This document shows, piece after piece, positions 1 to 5,572 of a stretch of DNA of 13,532 nt. Origin of the DNA: Veillonella sp. (GTDB lineage Bacteria > Bacillota > Negativicutes > Veillonellales > Veillonellaceae); the NCBI RefSeq assembly GCF_019414865.1, contig NZ_DXLG01000040.1, positions 1 to 13,532 of the forward strand. The letters run 5' to 3'. The notes beneath the pieces were generated by a model, which made no database searches, was not told where the DNA came from, and was given only the letters and a program-made list of their open reading frames with translations. Numbering within the stretch: the first letter of the stretch is position 1; each line of letters starts with the position of its first letter. Position numbers and translations under genes: made by a program.

Positions 1-4
1 GTTG

Positions 5-10
5 TATAAT
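5..10 (+). promoter_or_regulatory. Possible -10 box upstream of the FAD oxidoreductase
   Basis: A perfect TATAAT lies about 100 nt before the first start codon. Any -35 element would fall outside the window, so it cannot be checked. A short dyad, TGACC (20-24) and GGTCA (36-40), follows it. In an AT-rich intergenic stretch such a box can occur by chance, and the gene may instead be transcribed from genes to the left of the window. Confidence 0.25.
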
Positions 11-110
11 AAATGTGTATGACCATTTTCTAATAGGTCAGTTATAAAGAATTTAAGTCAAATAATATAGATCTAGTCTATTCTGAAAGGATAGTTTTAA
101 TAGGTAACAT

Positions 111-1709
111 ATGATTAGAATAATAAATCTCCGCGTGGCTGTTACGGTCAAGTCGGATATAAAGGATATTGTAGAAAAGAAATATCCCCAATTGCGGGGC
201 GCCATTGAAACAATTCACGTTGTGCGACGTGCTGTAGATGCTCGTAAAAAACCTAATATTGTATTTGTATATACCTTGTTTGTTGAGGTTCATAAGGAAG
301 CTCAAATCATGAAGAAACTAGGTAAACAAAAGGATGTATCTGTATTTACTCCAGAGGATCCAGAACCTATTATTTATGGTATTGTGCCTTTAGCACATCG
401 TCCTGTAGTGATGGGCTTTGGTCCGGCTGGGATGCTAGCTGCCTTTTATTTAGCTCGTGAAGGGTATCGTCCAATCGTTCTTGAACGAGGTCAAGATGTT
501 GATACTCGTAGCCAAGATGTAGAAACGTTTTGGAAGGAGGGCGTATTCAAGCCTGAATCTAACGTACAATTTGGCGAGGGTGGTGCAGGTACCTTCTCTG
601 ATGGTAAATTGACAACCCGCGTTACACATCCAAGATTGCATGAAATCTCCAAATATTTTGTAGAGTTCGGCGCTCCAGAAGAAATCTTGTATAAACATAA
701 ACCTCATGTAGGTACAGATAAGTTGCGTACCATGGTAAAAGCTATGCGTGAACGCATCATCGAATGGGGTGGTGAAGTTCGCTTTGGCGCTAAGATTACC
801 GATTTATTTATTGAAAATGACCATATCGTAGGTGTTGAAGTTAACGGTAACGAACGCATTGATACGACGGTTGTCCTTTCTGGCGTAGGTCATAGTGCAC
901 GCGATACGTACGAAATGTTACATAAACGCAATGTAGAAATGATGGCAAAACCATTTGCTATTGGTGTTCGTATTGAACATGATCAGGCTATCATTGACGA
1001 GTCTCAATATGGTGTAGAACCATCTAGCTTGGGCCTTGGGGCCGCAGAATATTCTCTTGTATACCACGATAAAGAAACAGGCCGTACAGCGTATAGCTTC
1101 TGTATGTGCCCAGGTGGTCAAGTTGTAGCATCAGCGTCCGAAAATGGGGGCGTTGTTGTTAATGGCATGAGTTTATATGCTCGTGATAGCGGTGTTGCGA
1201 ACAGTGCTATCGTAGTTAATGTAGGACCTGATGACTTTGGTAATCATCCTCTGGATGGTGTAGCATTCCAACGTGAATGGGAGCGTAAAGCTTATGAATT
1301 AGGTGGCTCTAACTTCTATGCACCAGCTCAGACCGTAGGTCAGTTTTTGGGGCTTTCACAAGCAACAGGTGTACAAGATAGCACATATAGCTATGAACCA
1401 GGTGTAGTAAATTGCGATTTACATGATTGCTTGCCACCATTCGTAACGTCCGTGTTGGAACGAGCATTGCCGTATTGGGGACGACGTATTCATGGGTTTG
1501 ATGATCCTGCGGTATGCATGACTGGTGTTGAAACACGCACCTCTGCACCGCTTCGCATGGGGCGTACTGAAGAACGTATTTCTCCAACTATAGGTGGATT
1601 TTATCCTATGGGGGAAGGTGCAGGCTATGCTGGCGGCATTATGAGCGCAGCCCTTGATGGGGCAGAAACTGCCATTATATGCATGGCAAAATATGCAAAA
1701 CCTAACTAG
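111..1709 (+). CDS. NAD(P)/FAD-dependent oxidoreductase (COG2509-type)
   Basis: A 532-aa flavoprotein-like dehydrogenase of unknown substrate, probably cytoplasmic (no signal peptide or membrane segment). Residues 1-90 form an N-terminal alpha/beta domain beginning MIRI, as is usual in this family. A Rossmann dinucleotide-binding motif GFGPAG (102-107) is followed by an acidic strand end, VLERG (123-127). A glycine-rich GEGGAGTFSDGK segment (155-166) and a C-terminal GEGAGYAGGIMSAALDGAE segment (501-519) are typical FAD-contacting regions of the family. The length matches full-length homologues. The start is fixed because an in-frame stop lies two codons upstream (105-107) and the MIRI start is family-typical, although the nearest purine-rich SD-like sequence (AAAGGA, 87-92) is unusually far away. 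The gene lies 167 nt before glmM on the same strand. In related genomes it is often found near glmM, but no direct metabolic link is established. The family call is solid; the reaction is unknown. Confidence 0.9.
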   Translation: MIRIINLRVAVTVKSDIKDIVEKKYPQLRGAIETIHVVRRAVDARKKPNIVFVYTLFVEVHKEAQIMKKLGKQKDVSVFTPEDPEPIIYGIVPLAHRPVVMGFGPAGMLAAFYLAREGYRPIVLERGQDVDTRSQDVETFWKEGVFKPESNVQFGEGGAGTFSDGKLTTRVTHPRLHEISKYFVEFGAPEEILYKHKPHVGTDKLRTMVKAMRERIIEWGGEVRFGAKITDLFIENDHIVGVEVNGNERIDTTVVLSGVGHSARDTYEMLHKRNVEMMAKPFAIGVRIEHDQAIIDESQYGVEPSSLGLGAAEYSLVYHDKETGRTAYSFCMCPGGQVVASASENGGVVVNGMSLYARDSGVANSAIVVNVGPDDFGNHPLDGVAFQREWERKAYELGGSNFYAPAQTVGQFLGLSQATGVQDSTYSYEPGVVNCDLHDCLPPFVTSVLERALPYWGRRIHGFDDPAVCMTGVETRTSAPLRMGRTEERISPTIGGFYPMGEGAGYAGGIMSAALDGAETAIICMAKYAKPN

Positions 1710-1806
1710 TTAGTAGTAGAATGTATTATAAAGTAAACTACAGTATAGGTTCATTTTGGTACTGTAAAATAGTATATCTGTATAGTATATATGTGTGGTG
1801 TATATA

Positions 1807-1824
1807 TTGTGATATAATACACAA
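1807..1824 (+). promoter_or_regulatory. Extended -10 promoter of glmM with TTGTG dyad
   Basis: TGaTATAAT (1810-1818) is a perfect extended -10 element, and no good -35 is seen upstream, as is common for such promoters. The -10 lies inside an inverted repeat TTGTG-N8-CACAA (1807-1811 and 1820-1824). Transcription would begin near 1825, giving a leader of about 50 nt. The promoter call rests on consensus match only. The dyad as an operator is inference. Confidence 0.6.
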
Positions 1825-1842
1825 CAGTGAATATATAAGGAC

Positions 1843-1857
1843 TTGTGATTTTCACAA
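1843..1857 (+). other. Leader hairpin TTGTGA-TTT-TCACAA before glmM
   Basis: A perfect 6-bp inverted repeat with a 3-nt loop sits just upstream of the glmM ribosome-binding site (GAGGAGG, 1864-1870). It repeats the TTGTG half-site found around the -10 box. It could be a DNA operator or a small mRNA stem. The 3-nt spacing is too short for a CRP-type site. Confidence 0.4.
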
Positions 1858-1876
1858 TCCCTAGAGGAGGATAATT

Positions 1877-3229
1877 ATGGCTCGTTTATTTGGTACAGAT
1901 GGTGTACGTGGTGTTGTTAATGAATTTTTAACACCTGAATTAGCCTATCATTTAGGCCGTGCAGCGGCTACATATTTTGGTAAAGAAAAAGACCATCCTA
2001 CATTCTTGATTGGTCGTGATACGCGTATTTCTGGATCCATGCTTGAAAGTGCGTTAGCATCCGGTATTTGTTCTGTTGGTGGTAATGTTGTCATCGCCGG
2101 TGTTATTCCGACTCCAGCAGTAGCTTACCTTGTACGTCAACAAGGCTTTGATGCAGGTGCTGTTATTTCTGCATCTCACAATCCATATCCAGATAATGGT
2201 ATTAAATTCTTTGATGGCAATGGCTATAAATTGCCAGATGAAGTAGAAGATCAATTAGAACAATATGTTCGTCAAAGTGCAGATAATGAATTGCCACGTC
2301 CTACAGGTGATGGTATTGGTACTATTGAGTACAATAGCAATTTAGCTCATTTCTACGCTCACTTTGTTCGCCACACAGTTGATACATCCCTTGAAGGTTT
2401 GACTATCGTATATGATGGTGCGAACGGTGCTGCATCTAGCGTAGGTCCTGAAATTTTATCTGGTCTTGGCGCTAAAGTAATCAACATCAATGTAAATCCA
2501 GATGGCTTGAATATCAATGATCACTGTGGTTCTACACATATCGAAGGCTTACAAGTGGCTGTACAACAACACAATGCAGACCTTGGTATCGCTAACGATG
2601 GTGATGCGGACCGTTGCTTATTGGTAGACGAAAAAGGTCAAGTTCTCGATGGTGACCAAATCATGCTATTGTGTGCTCTTAAATTGAAAGAAGAAGGTAA
2701 ACTCAAAGATGATACTGTAGTTGGTACTGTTATGAGTAATATTGGGTTCCATAAAGCGGCAGAAGAACTAGGAATGAAAACAGTTTCTACTGCTGTTGGT
2801 GACCGTTATGTGTTGGAGTATATGCGTGAACACAATCTCTCCGTTGGCGGTGAGCAATCTGGTCATGTAATCTTCTTGGATCACAATACAACTGGTGATG
2901 GTATGTTAACAGCTGTTCAAGTGGCGGCTCTTATGAAAGAAAAAAATCAACCACTTTCTGAGTTGGCTGGCATTATGACTAAGTATCCTCAAGTTCTTAT
3001 CAACGTTCGTGTTGCTACAAAAACAGGTTGGGAAGACAATGATATTATCAAAGCTGCTATCGTAACAGCTGAAGGTGAACTTGGTGATGAAGGCCGCGTT
3101 CTAGTTCGTGCATCTGGTACAGAACCACTCATTCGCGTAATGGCAGAAGGTCCTAACCAAGAAGAACTACAATCCTTATGTCAAGAAATTGCTGATATTA
3201 TTGGCAGAGAACAAGGGGTGGCCGAATAA
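1877..3229 (+). CDS. glmM: Phosphoglucosamine mutase GlmM
   Basis: GlmM interconverts glucosamine-6-phosphate and glucosamine-1-phosphate in the cytoplasm, the second step from fructose-6-phosphate to UDP-GlcNAc. All four signature loops of the alpha-D-phosphohexomutase superfamily are visible. They are the catalytic serine loop ISASHNP with phosphoserine S100, the Mg-binding loop DGDADR (D241, D243, D245), the sugar-binding loop GEQSGH (325-330), and the phosphate-binding loop RASGTEPLIRVMAEG (411-425). The N-terminus ARLFGTDGVRG is GlmM-specific, and 450 aa is the usual length. The ATG has a strong SD (GAGGAGG) 6 nt upstream. The gene has its own promoter at 1807-1824. It shares the amino-sugar pathway with glmS about 2.3 kb downstream. 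GlmM normally needs activation by phosphorylation at the catalytic serine. No anomalies are seen. Confidence 0.97.
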   Translation: MARLFGTDGVRGVVNEFLTPELAYHLGRAAATYFGKEKDHPTFLIGRDTRISGSMLESALASGICSVGGNVVIAGVIPTPAVAYLVRQQGFDAGAVISASHNPYPDNGIKFFDGNGYKLPDEVEDQLEQYVRQSADNELPRPTGDGIGTIEYNSNLAHFYAHFVRHTVDTSLEGLTIVYDGANGAASSVGPEILSGLGAKVININVNPDGLNINDHCGSTHIEGLQVAVQQHNADLGIANDGDADRCLLVDEKGQVLDGDQIMLLCALKLKEEGKLKDDTVVGTVMSNIGFHKAAEELGMKTVSTAVGDRYVLEYMREHNLSVGGEQSGHVIFLDHNTTGDGMLTAVQVAALMKEKNQPLSELAGIMTKYPQVLINVRVATKTGWEDNDIIKAAIVTAEGELGDEGRVLVRASGTEPLIRVMAEGPNQEELQSLCQEIADIIGREQGVAE

Positions 3230-3237
3230 CTCTTAAT

Positions 3238-3256
3238 GAGTAGTTTGATACTACTC
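3238..3256 (+). terminator. Small hairpin just after glmM
   Basis: GAGTAGT (3238-3244) and ACTACTC (3250-3256) form a perfect 7-bp stem with a 5-nt loop, 8 nt after the glmM stop. The sequence after it (CGTTTGATTCC) has no real T-run, so it is at best a weak terminator or an mRNA 3'-end stabiliser. Confidence 0.35.
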
Positions 3257-3291
3257 CGTTTGATTCCATTCTACAATTTCATATTAAAGGT

Positions 3292-3362
3292 ATACCCTCC
3301 TATATATGTCCCTTTGCTCCGTCCTACGTAAAGTCGCTGCAGGAACATATATAGGAGGGTAT
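3292..3362. repeat. 18-bp perfect inverted repeat with 35-nt centre
   Basis: The arms at 3292-3309 and 3345-3362 are exact reverse complements over 18 bp. They contain CCCTCC on the left and GGAGGG on the right. The 35-nt centre includes the palindrome TACGTA (3325-3330) and further short pairings (CTTT 3312-3315 with AAAG 3330-3333; TCCT 3322-3325 with AGGA 3341-3344). A T-rich stretch follows on the plus strand (3363-3380), so it could terminate glmM transcription. The long non-random centre also suits a dispersed palindromic element. Both readings are inferences. Confidence 0.6.
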
Positions 3363-3484
3363 TTATTTTATATTTATTTAGGATGGTTACCGAATGGAAC
3401 CGTCACTATGGCGCAAATATTTCTGCATTATACCATTTCTACTCATTAAGAGTTATTTCGCATATGAGGGGGAGGATAGACGAG

Positions 3485-3616
3485 ATGATGCAATTCATCT
3501 TATATATAGTTAAGAACTGTGTTGCTGTTACTATAGGTACATATATAGGATGTAATTTATGTTATTATAGCGATATAGCGAGAAATGAACTGAAAAAGCA
3601 CTACTTTGAATTGTAA
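3485..3616 (+). CDS. Small membrane peptide, 43 aa (hypothetical)
   Basis: A 43-codon ORF beginning MMQFILYIVK, with one hydrophobic segment at about residues 4-26 (ILYIVKNCVAVTIGTYIGCN) and a charged C-terminal tail ending KKHYFEL. The ATG at 3485 is chosen because GGGGGAGG (3468-3475) is a strong SD 9 nt upstream. Earlier in-frame ATGs at 3383 and 3464 have no SD. Two cysteines (N11-C12 and C23 region) lie within or near the hydrophobic segment. No clear promoter is visible, so it may depend on readthrough from glmM. Its last codons overlap the left arm of the terminator at 3594-3636. I do not recognise a family. It could be a small membrane protein, a toxin-like peptide or a chance ORF; the good SD and membrane-like composition favour a real gene. 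Confidence 0.45.
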   Translation: MMQFILYIVKNCVAVTIGTYIGCNLCYYSDIARNELKKHYFEL

Positions 3617-3636
3617 TAATTCAGAGTAGTGCTTTT
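3594..3636. terminator. Bidirectional intrinsic terminator
   Basis: The arms 3594-3612 and 3618-3636 form a 19-bp stem with one G-U-compatible mismatch and a 5-nt loop. The stem is flanked by A-runs on the left and T-runs on the right, so it reads as an intrinsic terminator on both strands. It ends plus-strand transcription from glmM and the 43-codon ORF. It also ends minus-strand transcription of the adhesin-like gene, whose stop codon is only 4 nt away. The left arm overlaps the last codons of the small ORF. Confidence 0.85.
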
Positions 3637-3640
3637 GCCA

Positions 3641-5023
3641 TTATTTATCAGCTACAACTAGTTTATATCCATTCAAGTGAATGTTACTGCCTGTTGTGTC
3701 TTCGTTAGTTAAAGATTTTACATAGCTATCACCAGTAAGTGTCCATGTGGAGTCTTTGCTGAGTTTCAGTGTAACTTCTTTAGCTGTATTGTCGGTATTG
3801 ATAGATCCCACAAGGCTAGAACCGTTTGTCATATCTAGTGCGACAGTGCTGATGGAGTCGGCTACGATGTTACCGCTAAGTTCTTGGTTGGATGCGCGGA
3901 GTGTGATGTGTCCACCATTTTCACCGTCTTTACCCCAACGGGAGTCTGCCGCTGCTTTCACCAGTGTCGTAGTATTTGGCATTAAGATTGTGTTGCCTGT
4001 AAGGTCTGCTTCGGCAGTGGTGTTGTTTACATAGATAAATGCACCTGTACCATGAGTTGTGAGTGTGTTATTTTCCGCTTTTAAACGAGCGATACCGCTT
4101 TCAGCATCACCAGAGAAGCTTTGGTATAGCATAAAGCCATTATCGTGGTAGCCTGTTACATTAGAGTTCGTAAGGGTAATAGAGTTTTTACCTTCTACAA
4201 CACCAATTTCACTCTTGTTGGCCACGCCGTTCACATTGTTAGTTGTAATATTGCCAGTGGAGTAGATAACAGGACTGCCTGTGCCAGAGGTTGTAAGCTT
4301 AGCTGCTTCTGCAGTAATAGTGCCTTCACCACGGTCTGTAGCAAGGGTTGCGGAGTGAGCACCTTCGGTAGTGATAGTTAGGTTTTTACCGTTTACAGTG
4401 CCTTTATAGGTTGCATCTAGACCACGAGAAGAGTCGCCTTTTGTGTGGATGTTAGTATTTTCTACGTTGATCACAGAGACTTCACCAGTGGCAAATACTG
4501 CATTAGATCCAATGCTATTAGAGGTGATGTTACTATCCTTAATGCTTGTTTGGCTGCCTTCGATGCCGAGCACTACTGCGTTTTGTCCGTGGAAATTACT
4601 GTTGTCATCATTAGTGGTGTTGCCTGTTTTATCAAATACACTACTATTAATGGTGATTGTCGCTTTGTTTTTGCCGATGAAAGAATTTTGGTCGCTTGTA
4701 GTATTATCAAATCGTTGGTGTTCGAATGTTTTGCTTTCACTAATAACAGATGTACCTGTGAAAGTACTAGGATTAGCTTCCTTATGAGGCGTTGGTTCGT
4801 TAATTTCTCCTGTCTTTACATCATCTGGTCTAGGTACATCATTTTTAGGCATATTAGCGTTAGGTGCATCAGCCTTAGGGGCAGATATGTTTTGTGGTGG
4901 AACATTAGACTGTACTGGTTCTGCCCCAAATGTAGGGGCAAAGGCTAGTGCTGCGAGGGCGCCGCCCGCTAAAGCTGGAACGATGAAACGTCTTAAAGTT
5001 TTATAATTACGTGAATGTGTCAT
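3641..5023 (-). CDS. Secreted beta-helix, adhesin-like protein without barrel
   Basis: A 460-aa exported protein. Residues 1-34 look like a signal peptide: basic start, hydrophobic core (about 14-30) and a cleavage site after FGA. Residues 35-85 are a Pro/Asn/Asp-rich linker. From about residue 86 to the end it is rich in Ser, Thr, Asn and Gly with recurring short strands such as ATITINSS, GKNLTITTEG and NSITLTNSNV. This is the pattern of a right-handed parallel beta-helix as in autotransporter passengers. The C-terminus (TWTLTGDSYVKSL then NIHLNGYKLVVADK) resembles the end of such passengers, but no beta-barrel, SLH domain or LPXTG follows, and the terminator comes 4 nt after the stop. The ATG has an SD (GGAGGTT) 10 nt upstream. 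It is transcribed opposite to all its neighbours. A role in surface adhesion is inferred from architecture only. It may be a short-passenger variant that has lost its barrel, or a freely secreted protein. Confidence 0.8.
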   Translation of the reverse strand: MTHSRNYKTLRRFIVPALAGGALAALAFAPTFGAEPVQSNVPPQNISAPKADAPNANMPKNDVPRPDDVKTGEINEPTPHKEANPSTFTGTSVISESKTFEHQRFDNTTSDQNSFIGKNKATITINSSVFDKTGNTTNDDNSNFHGQNAVVLGIEGSQTSIKDSNITSNSIGSNAVFATGEVSVINVENTNIHTKGDSSRGLDATYKGTVNGKNLTITTEGAHSATLATDRGEGTITAEAAKLTTSGTGSPVIYSTGNITTNNVNGVANKSEIGVVEGKNSITLTNSNVTGYHDNGFMLYQSFSGDAESGIARLKAENNTLTTHGTGAFIYVNNTTAEADLTGNTILMPNTTTLVKAAADSRWGKDGENGGHITLRASNQELSGNIVADSISTVALDMTNGSSLVGSINTDNTAKEVTLKLSKDSTWTLTGDSYVKSLTNEDTTGSNIHLNGYKLVVADK

Positions 5024-5091
5024 ATATAATAACCTCCAAATATTTATTGCGCGATAAAATCGAATTGTGTAAAATTAAGATTGTAAGAAGT

Positions 5092-5120
5092 ATAGTAATT
5101 ATCTGTGAAAATAGTATGAA
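5092..5120 (-). promoter_or_regulatory. Probable promoter of the adhesin-like gene
   Basis: On the minus strand, TTCATA (5120-5115) and TACTAT (5097-5092) are separated by 17 nt, a passable sigma-70-type promoter about 70 nt before the start codon at 5023. Each hexamer is off consensus, and an overlapping TATACT offers an alternative -10. Confidence 0.35.
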
Positions 5121-5182
5121 TGATACATGGGATTTATAAACAAATATTAACCGTGATGTTTAGATATGTCGATGAGGATATC

Positions 5183-5212
5183 TTGCTTTCACCATTACTT
5201 ATCACGTATAAT
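5183..5212 (+). promoter_or_regulatory. Promoter of glmS and its ribozyme leader
   Basis: TTGCTT (5183-5188) and a perfect TATAAT (5207-5212) are separated by 18 nt. Transcription would start near 5219. This places the ribozyme cleavage site about 70 nt into the transcript and gives a 5' leader of about 350 nt. A TAAACA-N14-TGTTTA dyad (5137-5162) lies upstream. Confidence 0.6.
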
Positions 5213-5220
5213 ATAGATTG

Positions 5221-5235
5221 GTATACGATGTATAC
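5221..5235. promoter_or_regulatory. GTATAC-GAT-GTATAC dyad at the glmS transcription start
   Basis: Two copies of the palindrome GTATAC separated by 3 nt lie just downstream of the glmS -10 box, where a repressor would bind. A related sequence, TGTATA-CGTA-TATACA, occurs at 8964-8979 before the ABC operon. An operator function is inference. Confidence 0.3.
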
Positions 5236-5285
5236 TTTAAAGATCTGCCGTATCTTATAGAAAGGAGTTTCACAATTCGTAAGAG

Positions 5286-5435
5286 CGAATAGCGCAAGTA
5301 CCCGCGAAGGCAGTCGTTAGGGTAGACGAGGTGAAGAGTGATCGAATAATCAGCGGATGCTCTTCCGGCACATTCATGTCGTAACAGATACTAAAAAGCC
5401 CATTGGTAACAATGGAGACAAAGTGTATCTGAATG
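5286..5435 (+). ncRNA. glmS ribozyme: glmS ribozyme (glucosamine-6-phosphate riboswitch)
   Basis: A self-cleaving riboswitch in the 5' leader of glmS. When it binds glucosamine-6-phosphate it cuts the mRNA, and in known cases the downstream fragment is then degraded, so the product of GlmS lowers its own synthesis. The conserved core is plain. AGCGC (5291-5295) has the expected cleavage point between A5291 and G5292. A hairpin TACCC/GGGTA (5299-5303 with 5320-5324) follows. Next come GACGAGGTG (5325-5333), GAAGAG/CTCTTC pairing (5333-5338 with 5360-5365) enclosing ATCGAAT and GCGGATGC, then CCGG. The 3' part has paired CAGATAC (5385-5391) with GTATCTG (5425-5431), a GTAA-capped hairpin CCATTG/CAATGG (5400-5415) and the conserved GACAAAG-like strand (5416-5422). 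A 5-bp stem ATTCG/CGAAT (5275-5279 with 5286-5290) ends exactly at the cleavage site. Class assignment is firm; the outer boundaries are approximate. Confidence 0.95.
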
Positions 5436-5472
5436 AATTGTATTAAAGTAATAATTAATACATAATTGAAAT

Positions 5473-5517
5473 ATTAATCTAGAACATTAATCTAGAACAT
5501 TAATCTAGAACATTAAT
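5473..5517 (+). repeat. 13-bp tandem repeat, 3 copies plus a partial
   Basis: The unit ATTAATCTAGAAC occurs three times without mismatch (5473-5485, 5486-5498, 5499-5511), followed by a partial ATTAAT (5512-5517). It lies between the ribozyme and the glmS ribosome-binding site, inside the glmS leader. Each unit carries a TCTAGA palindrome. Perfect identity suggests recent expansion by slippage, so copy number probably varies between strains. Confidence 0.9.
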
Positions 5518-5533
5518 TAGCCTTAGTTGTTGG

Positions 5534-5554
5534 CTGGGGCTAGAATGCCCCCAG
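5534..5554 (+). other. GC hairpin just upstream of the glmS RBS
   Basis: CTGGGG (5534-5539) and CCCCAG (5549-5554) form a 6-bp GC-rich stem that ends 4 nt before the glmS SD AGGAGG (5559-5564). An AGCC/GGCT pairing (5519-5522 with 5532-5535) competes with it. It may influence ribosome access or stabilise the 5' end of the cleaved mRNA. There is no T-run, so it is not a terminator. Confidence 0.45.
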
Positions 5555-5572
5555 TTATAGGAGGATATACTT

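Noticed and set aside
1843..1857. CRP-like site TTGTGA...TCACAA before glmM
   Set aside because: CRP sites have a 6-nt gap between TGTGA and TCACA. Here it is 3 nt, and the location is downstream of the predicted start. It is kept only as an unnamed dyad.
3383..3484. Upstream extension of the 43-codon ORF from ATG at 3383 or 3464
   Set aside because: Neither ATG has an SD, while the ATG at 3485 has a strong one 9 nt upstream. The extension sequence is not hydrophobic or otherwise gene-like.
4445..4948. 167-codon plus-strand reading frame opposite the beta-helix gene
   Set aside because: It is antisense to a well-supported gene with signal peptide and SD, has no SD of its own and a Cys- and aromatic-rich composition typical of a shadow frame.
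3641..5023. Mobile element carrying the adhesin-like gene
   Set aside because: No transposase, terminal inverted repeats or target-site duplication was seen flanking it. The 18-bp inverted repeat at 3292-3362 lies wholly on one side.
5473..5517. CRISPR array from the short repeats in the glmS leader
   Set aside because: The 13-bp units are directly adjacent with no spacers and no cas genes nearby, so it is a simple tandem repeat.
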